Assembly (NCBI RefSeq): GCF_000515255.1
Contig: NZ_KI911559.1
Location: forward strand, 1,463,548-1,527,547
Direction: 5' to 3'
Length of the DNA: 64,000 bases
Source of the DNA: Rhodovibrio salinarum DSM 9154
Lineage (GTDB): Bacteria > Pseudomonadota > Alphaproteobacteria > Kiloniellales > Rhodovibrionaceae
Under the pieces are notes generated by a model. The model saw only the letters and a program-made list of their open reading frames with translations. It was not told where the DNA came from and did no database searches. Positions 55,216 to 63,912 of this stretch are shown here, piece by piece (the first letter of the stretch is position 1; each line of letters opens with the position of its first letter). The position numbers and the translations under genes were made by a program.

Positions 55216-55677
55216 TTAGCCCTCCAGCTTGCCTGCGGCGTCTTGGATCGCCTGGCGGATTCGGGTGTAGGTTGCGCAGCGGCAGATATTGCCCGACATC
55301 GCCTTATCGATGTCGGCATCGCTGGGCGCCGGGTTGGCGCGCAGCAGGTTGGTCGCGCTCACCACCTGTCCGGATTGGCAGTAACCGCACTGCGGCACGT
55401 CGATCGCGGTCCAGGCGTCTTGCACGGCCTGGGCGACACGGTCGCTCTGGCCTTCGATGGTCGTGATCTCGGACCCCTGCACGCTGACGATCGGCAGGGA
55501 GCAGGAGCGCTGCGCCGTGCCGTCGATCTCGACCGTGCAGGCACCGCACTGCGAGATGCCGCAACCGTACTTCGTGCCGGTCAGGCCGAGTTCATCGCGT
55601 AGCACCCACAAGAGCGGCGTATCCGGGGTCGCATCGACTTCGCGGGTGCGCCCGTTAACCGTAATGCTGTAGGCCAT
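55216..55677 (-). CDS. iorA: [2Fe-2S] subunit, IorA-like
   Basis: This 153-residue iron-sulfur protein carries two cluster motifs: the N-terminal plant-ferredoxin type ([17 protein letters not shown], then SCSLP) and the C-terminal one ([25 protein letters not shown]). It passes electrons from the molybdenum subunit to the respiratory chain. It has no signal and is presumably carried by the Tat signal of its partner. Confidence 0.92.
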   Translation of the reverse strand: MAYSITVNGRTREVDATPDTPLLWVLRDELGLTGTKYGCGISQCGACTVEIDGTAQRSCSLPIVSVQGSEITTIEGQSDRVAQAVQDAWTAIDVPQCGYCQSGQVVSATNLLRANPAPSDADIDKAMSGNICRCATYTRIRQAIQDAAGKLEG

Positions 55678-55787
55678 GGAAGTCTCCCTGTTGGGCTATC
55701 ATGGGCGCGCAGTCAGCCGTCTGATTGCTGTTACGGCAGTGATGTTGATCACAGACGGATATTCGTCAATCGTGTATACGCGTCTTA

Positions 55788-55808
55788 TTCATGAGCGGCT
55801 TTCATAGG
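55788..55808. promoter_or_regulatory. LysR-type dyad, site A
   Basis: TTCATGA-N7-TCATAGG, between the divergent iorA and CMD genes (111 and 120 bases from their starts). Core YATGA-N7-TCATR is shared with four other intergenic sites in this half of the window. Confidence 0.65.
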
Positions 55809-55928
55809 AAATATCGGATCGGTCGCCCTAAACGTACCGGGCGGGATTCTCCAAACTGAAGTGCGCTGGACACATGTGCGCATCACGTTTCTTGCGACCC
55901 GTCATGGTCGCGATTGGAGGGTCAGATT

Positions 55929-56702
55929 ATGAAATATCTCGCCGCAACTGCACTGTCGCTCGCTCTCGTAGGCGTCGCTCCGGCCAACGCCGAAGACGCT
56001 CAGACCGATCAGACGTCCCCCGATGTGGCGGCCGTCTCTCCGGCACTGGCTGCTTATACCCAGCAAGATTTGGAAGGTGAGGTCTGGCAGCGCCCGGATC
56101 TGTCGAAGCGGGATCGCAGCATCGTCACCGTGGCGTCGCTGATTGCCCGCGACCAGCCGGACGATATGCCGGCTGAGTTTCGGCGTGCGCTCGACAACGG
56201 CGTCACGCCCTCCGAATTGTCGGAGATCATCACCCATCTGGCGTTCTACACCGGCTGGGCCAACGCCATGTCGGCTGTAGAAGTGGCGGACAAGGTGTTC
56301 GACGCGCGCGATGTCGACGCCTCGCAGCTGCCCTCGGCCAATCCGGAATTGACCCCGATCGACGAAGAGGCGGCTGAGGCCCACAAGCAGAGCCTGCAGG
56401 AGACCTATGGCAACGTTTCCCAGGGCGTCGTCAACTACACCAGCGCCCTGCTGTTCCGCGAGCTGTGGCGCCGGCCGGCGCTGGAACCACGGGATCGCAG
56501 CCTGGTGACGATCAGCGCCCTGATCTCGAACAGCCACACCGGCGCGCTTTCGTTCCATCTGAACCGGGCGATGGACAACGGTCTGACCAAGTCGGAGGCG
56601 TCCGAGGTGCTGACCCACCTGGCGTTCTACGCCGGCTGGCCGAACGTGTTCGCCTCCATGCCGGTCGCCAAGGAGGTGTTCAACACGCGTGCCGAGCAAT
56701 AA
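55929..56702 (+). CDS. Exported double carboxymuconolactone-decarboxylase-family protein
   Basis: This 257-residue protein has a signal peptide (YLAATALSLALVGVAPANAE) and two CMD domains in tandem. Each has the pattern RDRSIVTVASLIA / RDRSLVTISALIS, then LDNGVTPSELSEIITHLAFY / MDNGLTKSEASEVLTHLAFY and a GWANA or GWPN turn. AhpD-type CxxC cysteines are absent, so it is not an alkylhydroperoxidase reductase of that kind. Export to the periplasm is notable for this family. GGAGG precedes ATG 55929. A LysR-type dyad lies between it and iorA. Confidence 0.82.
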   Translation: MKYLAATALSLALVGVAPANAEDAQTDQTSPDVAAVSPALAAYTQQDLEGEVWQRPDLSKRDRSIVTVASLIARDQPDDMPAEFRRALDNGVTPSELSEIITHLAFYTGWANAMSAVEVADKVFDARDVDASQLPSANPELTPIDEEAAEAHKQSLQETYGNVSQGVVNYTSALLFRELWRRPALEPRDRSLVTISALISNSHTGALSFHLNRAMDNGLTKSEASEVLTHLAFYAGWPNVFASMPVAKEVFNTRAEQ

Positions 56703-56717
56703 GACGGCCCGTCGGTT

Positions 56718-56752
56718 GCTGACCCGAGATGGCGCGAGCTGATCGGGTCAGC
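56718..56752. terminator. Bidirectional hairpin between CMD and LysR genes
   Basis: A perfect 10-bp stem (GCTGACCCGA over TCGGGTCAGC) with a 15-base loop lies at the convergent ends; the right arm overlaps the LysR stop codon. Confidence 0.5.
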
Positions 56753-57641
56753 CCCGATAGCGCAGTGCGTCCACCACCAGGGCGAAAGCGGGGGAATGCT
56801 GGCGCCGGCTTGGGTAGTAGAGGTGGAACCCGGAGAACGGCGGACACCAGTCCTCGAGCACGCGGGTCAGGCGGCCGGCTTCGACGTGCGGCAGCGCCAG
56901 CTCCTCCGGACAATAGGCGATTCCCAGGCCAGCCAGTGCCGTATTAAGCGTTTGGTAGGTGCCGTTACAGATGACCTGCCCGTCGACACGCACGCTCAGC
57001 TCCTCGTCGCCCTTCTGGAACTCCCAGGCATACAGCCCGCCATGGGTGGGGAGGCGGAGATTGATGCAGTTGTGTTGGAGTAGGTCGCGCGGTGTTTCCG
57101 GCTTTGGTCGATCGGCGAAATACGATGGGGCCGCGACGACGGCAATGCGCATGTCCGGGCCGATGCGGACCGCGATCATGTCCTGGGCGATCTGCTCGCC
57201 TTCGCGCACGCCGGCATCGAACCCCTGTTTGACGATGTCGGTCAGACCGTAGTCGATCGCGACCTCCACCTTGATGTCGGGGTATTGGGGTAGGAACCGG
57301 CAGAGTTTTGGCCAGAGAATCGTATCGGCAACGTAGTCGATAGCCGAGATGCGGACCGTTCCGGCCGGCTTTTCGCGCAGTTCGGTGATCGCTTCCAGCT
57401 CGGCCTCGATCTCGGCGAACCGCGGGCCGAGACGGCGCATCAGCCGGTCCCCCGCTTCCGTCGGGGTGACGTTGCGCGTTGTGCGGTTCAACAGGCGGAT
57501 GCCCAGGCGTTCTTCGAGCCCGCGGGTCTTGTGGCTGAGCGCCGACTGGGAGACGCCGAGCTGGGCGGCAGCCTTGGTGAAGCTCCGCTCCCGGGCCACG
57601 ATCAGGAAAGCGATCAAATCGGAAGCGTTTTCGCGCAACAT
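56748..57641 (-). CDS. LysR-family regulator, probable controller of the electrophile/redox cluster
   Basis: This 297-residue LysR-type protein has HTH FLIVARERSFTKAAAQLGVS and SALSHKTRGLEERLG, and an effector domain (GTVRISAIDYVADTILWPKL, GLTDIVKQGFDAGVREGE, NLRLPTHGGLYAWEF). ATG 57641 is chosen because GGGGAGGG lies 8 bases upstream; earlier in-frame starts to 57710 run over the operator. It is divergent from an MFS exporter, with a YATGA-N7-TCATR dyad between them. That dyad recurs before other genes in the cluster, so this regulator is the best candidate to bind it. Confidence 0.9.
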   Translation of the reverse strand: MLRENASDLIAFLIVARERSFTKAAAQLGVSQSALSHKTRGLEERLGIRLLNRTTRNVTPTEAGDRLMRRLGPRFAEIEAELEAITELREKPAGTVRISAIDYVADTILWPKLCRFLPQYPDIKVEVAIDYGLTDIVKQGFDAGVREGEQIAQDMIAVRIGPDMRIAVVAAPSYFADRPKPETPRDLLQHNCINLRLPTHGGLYAWEFQKGDEELSVRVDGQVICNGTYQTLNTALAGLGIAYCPEELALPHVEAGRLTRVLEDWCPPFSGFHLYYPSRRQHSPAFALVVDALRYRG

Positions 57642-57709
57642 GTTTGAGACCCTCCCCATTGGCTCGGTTCCAAATTTTTCAGAACCTTGGCCGGACATTT
57701 GGCGGAGCA

Positions 57710-57730
57710 TTCATGATAAAAACTCATAAG
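57710..57730. promoter_or_regulatory. LysR-type dyad, site B
   Basis: TTCATGA-N7-TCATAAG between LysR (69 bases from its start) and the divergent MFS gene (104 bases). Its flanks (GAGCA before, TCT after) also match site E at 63892, extending similarity to about 24 of 32 bases. Confidence 0.75.
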
Positions 57731-57833
57731 TCTATACAAAACAGGGCGTGTACAACGGCCTAATCGCCTGAGCCATCTTGATTGCAGTCGAGGTTGCAGC
57801 TCAGCCGGAACAAAAATCAGGAGCAGACACGTT

Positions 57834-59270
57834 ATGGAGATCATGCGAGACCGCTTGCCCTGCGGCACGGGGGCGATCCTCGCCGTTGCCGCGTCGGGCC
57901 CGCTGCTCGTGCTGATCGCCTTCACGGTGCCTCTCACGACCCTGACCGATACGGCCATTGCCTTGAACGCCGGCCCTGGGGCCCAGGCGTGGATCATGAG
58001 CGCGATCGCGGTGGGGGCCGCATCCGGTTTGTTGGGCAGCGGTGCGATCGGCGACGATTATGGGCGCCGCCGGGCCTTTGTCGTGGGTGCCCTGGTCTTG
58101 GCTGGGGCGTCTGGGGTGGCCGCGATGGCGCCAACGGCACTGTTGTTGGTGTTGGCGCGTGTGCTGCAGGGCCTCGGCGGGGCGGCGATCCTGGCCTGCG
58201 GTCTCGGCTTGGTGGGGCAGATCTTTCCATCCGGTCCGGCACGAGTCCGCGCCACCGGCGTTTGGGCGGCCGCGATTGGGGCCGGTGTGGCGATCGGCCC
58301 GGTGCTGTCGGCGCTGCTCGCGGATGTCGGCGGCTGGCGGCTGCCCTATCTGGCGACGGCGCTTGGCGGGGGCGCGCTCGCGCTGGCGGGATGGACCGTC
58401 TTGCCGGAGTCCCGCTCGCCCACGCCGCGGCGCATCGATTTCATCGGAACACTGCTGATCGGATCGGGCCTGGCCGCCCTCCTGTCCGGACTGGTGGAAC
58501 TCCGCGCGGGCTGGGGACAGTCGTCCGCATTCGTGCTGCTCGCGACCGGCCTGATCCTTTTGGTCGGGTTTGTCGCGGTCGAGCGCCGCATGTCTGATCC
58601 GATGCTGGACCTCGGCCTATTTCAGCGCCCAGCGTTCGTTGGGGCGACCGTTGCGGCGCTTGCGGCCGGCACCGGTGTGCTCTCGCTGGCGTCTTTTGTG
58701 CCAACGCTGCTGGAGCGAGCCATGGGCGTGGACACGGCGCTCGCGGCGGCCGTGCTGATGGCCTGGTCGGCGACGAGCGTCCTGACCGCCTTTGGGGTCC
58801 GGTGGCTGCCAACGTCGACCACCCCGCGCAGCTTGCTGGTCATTGGACTGCTCGGGGCTGGGGGCGGGCAGCTCGGCCTGTATGGCCTGGCACCGGACAG
58901 TTCGCTTTGGCGCCTGTTGCCGCCGCTGTTGCTGGCCGGTCTGGCCTACGGCGTGCTGAACGCCGCGCTCGGTCGTCAGGCGGTGGAAAGTGTGCCCGCC
59001 GACCGCACCGCAATGGGCGGTGGCGCCAATAACACGGCCCGTTTTCTCGGCTCTTCGATCGGCCTGACCATCGTCACGCTGCTGGTGACAAGTCCGGACG
59101 GCACCGCAACACCTGAACGTCTGCTATCCGGTTGGAACGCTGCCGTGCTGATTACGGCTAGTGCGTCCTTGTCTGGCGCGCTGGTTGTCCTGCTGGCGCG
59201 CGGCAGGACCGTGCGAACGGCTTCTGCGCCGGAAGATACGGTGGACGCGACTGGTGATGTGCCATCGTGA
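57834..59270 (+). CDS. MFS transporter, DHA2-like multidrug exporter
   Basis: This 478-residue inner-membrane protein shows about 14 hydrophobic segments and the MFS loop 2-3 motif GAIGDDYGRRRAFVVGALVL. GGAAILACGLGLVGQIFP and a motif C-like stretch (GAAIGAGVAIGPVLSALLAD) are typical of DHA2-type proton-driven efflux pumps. AGGAG precedes ATG 57834. It is divergent from LysR across a shared operator, so the pump is probably induced by the compound LysR senses. Confidence 0.88.
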   Translation: MEIMRDRLPCGTGAILAVAASGPLLVLIAFTVPLTTLTDTAIALNAGPGAQAWIMSAIAVGAASGLLGSGAIGDDYGRRRAFVVGALVLAGASGVAAMAPTALLLVLARVLQGLGGAAILACGLGLVGQIFPSGPARVRATGVWAAAIGAGVAIGPVLSALLADVGGWRLPYLATALGGGALALAGWTVLPESRSPTPRRIDFIGTLLIGSGLAALLSGLVELRAGWGQSSAFVLLATGLILLVGFVAVERRMSDPMLDLGLFQRPAFVGATVAALAAGTGVLSLASFVPTLLERAMGVDTALAAAVLMAWSATSVLTAFGVRWLPTSTTPRSLLVIGLLGAGGGQLGLYGLAPDSSLWRLLPPLLLAGLAYGVLNAALGRQAVESVPADRTAMGGGANNTARFLGSSIGLTIVTLLVTSPDGTATPERLLSGWNAAVLITASASLSGALVVLLARGRTVRTASAPEDTVDATGDVPS

Positions 59271-59500
59271 GAACGCGGCTGCTAAACACGGACGGTGCGT
59301 CCCATGGCGGCCACGCCGGAGTGGTGACATTGCCGCCTACGCTCGGGCACTCGAGTGAACTTCCAGGAAGATTTCGGCTTTTCACACGGGTTGGTACGTC
59401 TTGGATCGGTCGACGGCGACTTGCCGCCCCCGAGAGCCGTCAGGCCCGCTTGAGGCCACCATCGACTGGTCGAACCATAGCAACACAGAGGACATTTTCA

Positions 59501-60676
59501 ATGCCGTGGCCGCAGGACGAACTGCGCAGAATCACCGAGCAGGATGACTTGCACGTCGCCCCCTTCCGGGAGGATGGCGCAACCTACGGAACCCCCACCT
59601 GGATCTGGTGTGTGGCCGTGGAGGGGGAACTCTACGTCCGGGCCTACAACGGTCGGGAGTCCCGCTGGTATCAAGCCGCGATGCAGCAGAAGGCCGGCCG
59701 GATCACGGCGGCCGGCCTGACCAGGGAGGTTACCTTCGAACCGGTCGAAGGCCAGCTCAATGAGCTGATCGATGATGCCTACCGGGAGAAGTATCGGGAT
59801 AGCCGGTACCTGATTCCGATGCTGGGCGCGCGCGCGCGCACCGCGACCGTGAAGATCACGCCGCGTCGCACGCATACGGGGTCAGATGGTGGGCCTGGCA
59901 TGGCTCAGGGGTCTGTGAGCTATGATTTCACCGGTGCTGTCGCACTGGTCACCGGGGCCGCGTCGGGGATGGGGCTGGCGACGGCCCGCGCGTTCGCCCA
60001 GGCGGGGGCTTGCGTGACGCTTGCCGACGTCGATGGCGATACGGCGCGCAAGGCTGCCGCTCAGCTCAAGGAAGAAGGCCACCAGGCCCTTGCCATCGCA
60101 TGCGATGTGGCCGATGAGCTCGCCGTACGAGACATGGTCACAGAAACCGTTGCCGCTTTCGGGCGCCTGGATGTGGCGTTCAACAACGCCGGCGTTCAAT
60201 CGCCCGCGACGGATACGGCCGACTCGCAGAGCAGCGAGTACGACCGCGTCACCTCGATCAATCTGCGGGGCGTCTGGGCCTGCATGAAACACGAGTTGGC
60301 GCAGATGCGCGCGCAGGACAGGGGGGCGATCGTCAACTGCTCGTCACTCGGCGGGCTGGTCGGGGTCCCGGGACGCGGCGTCTACCACGCGGCCAAGCAT
60401 GGCGTCCTTGGCTTTACGAAGAGCGCCGCGCTCGAATATGCCGCGACGGGGGTTCGGATTAATGCGGTTTGCCCGGGGATCATCGACACCCCGATGGCGG
60501 CTGGCATGAAAGCAACCGAAACAGAGGCCATGGACACCTTGATGCAGGAGGTGCCGGCCCGACGGCTTGGCTCCTCGGCAGAGATCGCCAACGCCGTCCT
60601 CTGGCTGTGCAGTTCGGGGTCCAGCTACGTGATCGGGCACGCGCTCGCCGTGGATGGTGGCTACACCGTCCGATAA
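59501..60676 (+). CDS. DUF2255-SDR fusion protein
   Basis: This 391-residue protein joins two domains. Residues 1-125 (ITEQDDLHVAPFREDGATYG, IWCVAVEGELYVRAYNGRES, EKYRDSRYLIPMLG) match the DUF2255 family. Residues 140-391 form a classical SDR (ALVTGAASGMGLATARAFAQ, FNNAG, NCSSLGG, YHAAKHG, VCPGIIDTPMAAG). The two are normally separate genes. ATG 59501 follows AGAGGA; the upstream extension to 59267 is not part of the protein. A start codon at the linker (ATG 59900, MAQGSVSYDF) could also give the SDR alone. It lies downstream of the MFS gene and may share its transcript. Confidence 0.78.
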   Translation: MPWPQDELRRITEQDDLHVAPFREDGATYGTPTWIWCVAVEGELYVRAYNGRESRWYQAAMQQKAGRITAAGLTREVTFEPVEGQLNELIDDAYREKYRDSRYLIPMLGARARTATVKITPRRTHTGSDGGPGMAQGSVSYDFTGAVALVTGAASGMGLATARAFAQAGACVTLADVDGDTARKAAAQLKEEGHQALAIACDVADELAVRDMVTETVAAFGRLDVAFNNAGVQSPATDTADSQSSEYDRVTSINLRGVWACMKHELAQMRAQDRGAIVNCSSLGGLVGVPGRGVYHAAKHGVLGFTKSAALEYAATGVRINAVCPGIIDTPMAAGMKATETEAMDTLMQEVPARRLGSSAEIANAVLWLCSSGSSYVIGHALAVDGGYTVR

Positions 60677-60830
60677 AGCGGGGAGATCGAGGTCGCCGGA
60701 TCTACTGAGCGCCGGCGTTTGCCAAATAGAACCCCAATATCTAGTTGCGGGGGGGGCCGGAGCCGGTTGCGACTTGGTTCACTGCCTCGCGCTCACCCCT
60801 TGCCGGCTTGGTCGGTTCTGTGCTGCGCAA

Positions 60831-60851
60831 CTCATGAGTCCGGGTCATAAC
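60831..60851. promoter_or_regulatory. LysR-type dyad, site C
   Basis: CTCATGA-N7-TCATAAC, 116 bases upstream of the cupin start; intact core dyad CATGA-N7-TCATA. Confidence 0.65.
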
Positions 60852-60967
60852 TTCAAGCAATATCTCCCCAGTAATCGAGCCCCGTTGGGAGCCTAATCTC
60901 CTGTCGACGGCTGCAACGCCGATCTTGAGCACGCATCCATCCAGCCACGGTAGTGAGAGCAGACACG

Positions 60968-61432
60968 ATGAAACGGCACCTGACTGGCTTGTGCGCGGCC
61001 GCGGTTCTGGCGGCCGCTCCGGCGATGGCGCAGGACATGGAGATTTCCGAGAACGGCTCGCGGGACTCGTTCGTCGGCCCGGACAAGTACTTCACCGGCA
61101 CGGCGGTGGTCGACCGCGTGTTCGCCCAGAAAGATGGGCGCAACCTCTCGGCCGGCCGCGTCACCTTCGCGCCCGGGGCCCGCTCCAACTGGCACACCCA
61201 TCCTGCTGGCCAGACATTGATCGTGACCTCGGGCACCGGCTGGGTACAGCAGGAAGGCGGGGAGAAGCGCCGGATCCAGGCGGGTGACGTCGTCTGGACC
61301 CCGGCCGGCGTGAAGCACTGGCACGGCGCCACCGACAGCACCTCAATGGGCCATATCGCCCTGCAGGCCTTTGTCGATGGCGAGAACGTGAAGTGGCTGG
61401 AGGCGGTTAGCGACGACCAGTACCTCGACTGA
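60968..61432 (+). CDS. Exported cupin protein
   Basis: This 154-residue protein has a signal (LTGLCAAAVLAAAPAMAQ) and a single cupin barrel. Motif 1 contains the ligands His76, His78 and Gln82 (NWHTHPAGQTLIV), and motif 2 has His117 and His119 (GVKHWHG). It likely binds a metal and acts in the periplasm, possibly as a small oxidase or isomerase of carbonyl compounds. A LysR-type dyad is upstream. An imperfect hairpin follows the gene. Confidence 0.82.
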   Translation: MKRHLTGLCAAAVLAAAPAMAQDMEISENGSRDSFVGPDKYFTGTAVVDRVFAQKDGRNLSAGRVTFAPGARSNWHTHPAGQTLIVTSGTGWVQQEGGEKRRIQAGDVVWTPAGVKHWHGATDSTSMGHIALQAFVDGENVKWLEAVSDDQYLD

Positions 61433-61465
61433 CCAGCGATTGACCCATCTGTAAGGAAACGGGGT

Positions 61466-61501
61466 GGCTGGCCGTGGCCAGGTCGAACTGGACGGTCAGC
61501 C
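61466..61501 (+). terminator. Imperfect hairpin after cupin gene
   Basis: GGCTGGCCGTGGCCAG pairs imperfectly with CTGGACGGTCAGCC over about 13 bases around a small loop. No T tract. Confidence 0.4.
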
Positions 61502-61659
61502 GCCCTCCTGAGGGCCCGGCCCCGTCAAAATCCTGAAACGCGCCATGGTATAGTCAGCCGTCTAGACGAACCAGAAACGTTCCACGCGACCGCCATGCGC
61601 CGGTGCCAGTGCCGGGGCGTTGGGGACGCCAATAATAATCTTCGCGTTCGGATGAAACC

Positions 61660-62328
61660 GTGACAGATACCGCAACATCGGCCCCGGCTCCTGCCCGGCG
61701 CGCTTGGCTGCTTGCCGAATTCTGTCTGCTGTTTTTCGTTGCGCCGGCCCTGCAGTTCGCCTTCTTCGACACGCTTGGCGTGTTCGGGCCGATCGCTGTC
61801 GTCTGTCTCCTGGCGGTCGTTCTGCTTCAGCTCACCCCGGGCTGGCACTGGCGCGAATTGATCGCGTTCCACGGCCTTGCGCGCTGGCTGCCGTTCTTGG
61901 CCGCTTTTGTGATCCTCGCGATCGCGATCATGGCGGCGCTTGTGCTGTGGCTGCGTCCTTATGCGTTCCTGTCGATGCCGGTCGAGCGCACCGGACTCTG
62001 GGTGCTGATCATGACCCTCTATCCGGTGTTGTCGGTGATCGGTCAGGAAATCGTGTTCCGCCCGCTGTTCTTCCGGCGCTACGGCCATTTGATAGGCGGG
62101 CCGGTGATCCGTGTTGTGCTGAACGCCGGCGTGTTCTCGCTGGCGCACCTGTTCTATCAGAACTGGGTCGCCCTGACCCTGACCTTCCTGGGCGGGATCG
62201 CCTTCGGCTACGCCTACGAGCGCAGCGGTTCGTTCCCCCTGGTCTTCCTGATGCACACGCTGGCCGGCCAGGCGCTGTTCACGCTCGGGCTCGGCGCGTT
62301 CTTCTATCATGGGTCGATCCCCGGCTAG
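61660..62328 (+). CDS. CPBP (CAAX/Abi)-type intramembrane protein
   Basis: This 222-residue membrane protein has five or six hydrophobic segments and the three CPBP motif positions: GQEIVFR (129-134), SLAHL (His163) and MHTLAG (His199). The first catalytic Glu of the EExxxR motif is Gln129, so protease activity is uncertain. The start is taken as GTG 61660 (VTDTATSAPA) without an obvious ribosome site. Function unknown; the family processes prenylated or bacteriocin-like proteins. Confidence 0.72.
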   Translation: MTDTATSAPAPARRAWLLAEFCLLFFVAPALQFAFFDTLGVFGPIAVVCLLAVVLLQLTPGWHWRELIAFHGLARWLPFLAAFVILAIAIMAALVLWLRPYAFLSMPVERTGLWVLIMTLYPVLSVIGQEIVFRPLFFRRYGHLIGGPVIRVVLNAGVFSLAHLFYQNWVALTLTFLGGIAFGYAYERSGSFPLVFLMHTLAGQALFTLGLGAFFYHGSIPG

Positions 62329-62388
62329 CCGTCCCGGGATCGGTCGCCGGTGCCGTTCGGCAGGCGGCTTGGGCTGTTCGTAACGCGA

Positions 62389-62424
62389 AACAGGGCCCAC
62401 CGCGGAGAGGCGGCGGGCCCTGTT
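62389..62424. terminator. Bidirectional terminator between convergent genes
   Basis: A perfect 10-bp stem (AACAGGGCCC over GGGCCCTGTT) with a 16-base loop, followed on the minus strand by TTT, separates the CPBP and SDR genes. Confidence 0.7.
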
Positions 62425-62453
62425 CGACGTTTGAGGTTGGCCGGCTGGGTCGG

Positions 62454-63200
62454 TTACACGGGCTGGACCGTTGGGCGGAACAGGATCTCGTTCACGTCCA
62501 CGTTGTCCGGCTGGGAGATCGCGAAAGCGACCATATCGGCCATGGTTCCGGCCGGGACGCCGATCTTGCTGACCACGTCGCGCACCGTATCGCCGACGCC
62601 GGGTTCGGTGATGTGGCTGGTCAGCTCCGTATCGACTGCGCCCGGGGAGATCACGGTGACGCGGACGTTGTAGTCCTTGACCTCCTGGCGCAGTCCTTCG
62701 GACAGCGAGCGGACCGCGTGCTTGGTGGCGCAGTAGACGGCGCCGGTCTCGACGGTCTTGTGCCCGTAGACCGACGAGACGTTGATGACGTGGCCGGACT
62801 TCTGCTCCTTGAAGATCGGCAGCGCGGCGGCGATGCCGTAGAGCGTGCCCTTCACGTTCACGTCGATCATCTGGTTCCACTCGTCGATCCGCAGGCTTTC
62901 CAGCGGCGATAGCGGCATCAGGCCGGCATTGTTGAAGATCACGTCAACTCGGCCGAAGCTGTCCTTGGCGGTCTGCACCAGCTTCTGGACGTCTTCCAGC
63001 TTGGTCACGTCGGTAGAGACGGACACGGCCTCGCCGCCAGCTTTGGTGATCTCCTTCGTCAGCGTCTCGAGCCGGTCGGTCCGACGGGCGCCGAGCACGA
63101 CCTTGGCGCCCTTGGCTGCCAGGTCGTGGGCGGTCGCTTCGCCCATGCCGCTCGAGGCGCCGGTGATGACGACGACTTTTCCGGTGATGTTATCGGTCAT
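62454..63200 (-). CDS. Short-chain dehydrogenase/reductase
   Basis: This 248-residue SDR has [61 protein letters not shown] and a C-terminus of the NADP-dependent serine-dehydrogenase-like type. Such SDRs reduce or oxidise hydroxy/carbonyl compounds in stress clusters. It lies 118 bases downstream of the cyclophilin-like gene and probably shares its transcript and LysR-type operators. Confidence 0.88.
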   Translation of the reverse strand: MTDNITGKVVVITGASSGMGEATAHDLAAKGAKVVLGARRTDRLETLTKEITKAGGEAVSVSTDVTKLEDVQKLVQTAKDSFGRVDVIFNNAGLMPLSPLESLRIDEWNQMIDVNVKGTLYGIAAALPIFKEQKSGHVINVSSVYGHKTVETGAVYCATKHAVRSLSEGLRQEVKDYNVRVTVISPGAVDTELTSHITEPGVGDTVRDVVSKIGVPAGTMADMVAFAISQPDNVDVNEILFRPTVQPV

Positions 63201-63318
63201 GACTTTCTCCTACTGTGTTTGCGCTCCGCGGCCGTTTCGCCGGCAGCGGAAGGGGTCGGTTCGCGGAGGGCAGCGCGACGCGCGCTTCTGATCGGGAAGA
63301 ATTTTCAAGGCCGTGCGC

Positions 63319-63672
63319 TCACTCGGCCCGTTCGATGCGCACCGGAAAGGCGCCCTTCTGGAGCAGGGCATCGATCGGCCCATCGAAGGCGCCGAGCCGG
63401 ACCAGGCCGGCTGCGGCCTGGAAGGGCTTGTAGAAGATCGCGAGGTTGCCCCAGGGGGCGTAGAGCGTGATGTCGCCGGCCTTGGCCGCGTAGCGCGACG
63501 GCGCGTCGGTGATGTCGAGCTTGCGCGGCAGGTCCGCGATCTTCTCGACCCCGTGATAGTCGCTCAGCTCCAGCTCCAGCGGCAGCAGGGCAGCGAAATC
63601 GCGCCCGGCCGGCGTGTCGTCGAGCGTCGCCGGCAGAACCCGGTCTGCGACGCGGATGTTGATTCGGGTCAT
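63319..63672 (-). CDS. Cyclophilin-like fold protein
   Basis: This 117-residue protein matches the cyclophilin-like (DUF369/Cyclophil_like) family: RDFAALLPLELELSDYHGVE, GDITLYAPWGNLAIFYKPF and GLVRLGAFDGPIDALLQ. These small proteins have the cyclophilin barrel but lack the prolyl-isomerase catalytic residues. They are often found in clusters with SDRs under LysR control. Two dyads of the LysR type lie 79 and 220 bases upstream. Confidence 0.82.
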   Translation of the reverse strand: MTRINIRVADRVLPATLDDTPAGRDFAALLPLELELSDYHGVEKIADLPRKLDITDAPSRYAAKAGDITLYAPWGNLAIFYKPFQAAAGLVRLGAFDGPIDALLQKGAFPVRIERAE

Positions 63673-63750
63673 GGTGGGCCTCCGGTCTTCGTTCGCTCAA
63701 AGAGTTAAGCGTCAAAGCGCGAGGGAATTATCCCTTGTGTTGTACTGGCA

Positions 63751-63771
63751 CCCATGAGCCGAACTCATAAA
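63751..63771. promoter_or_regulatory. LysR-type dyad, site D
   Basis: CCCATGA-N7-TCATAAA, 79 bases before the start of the cyclophilin-like gene (minus strand), with GCA directly before it as in sites B and E. Confidence 0.6.
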
Positions 63772-63891
63772 TCGAACGAATGCGACGTGCCGAATTCCGG
63801 TCGATTGGGACCGATACGGACTGGCGTTTTGATCCCGCGAGATGGCTGCACGTGACCCTCGTATTCAGGCGGACGCGAGAGGGCATGAGCA

Positions 63892-63912
63892 TTCGTGAAT
63901 AATGCTCATAAG
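63892..63912. promoter_or_regulatory. LysR-type dyad, site E
   Basis: TTCGTGA-N7-TCATAAG: one mismatch in the left arm but long similarity to site B including flanks. It may serve the cyclophilin-SDR operon or a plus-strand gene starting at or beyond the window edge. Confidence 0.65.

Noticed and set aside
59267-59500. N-terminal extension of the DUF2255-SDR frame
   Set aside because: The sequence before ATG 59501 is Arg/Pro-rich, unlike either family, and a ribosome site lies just before 59501.
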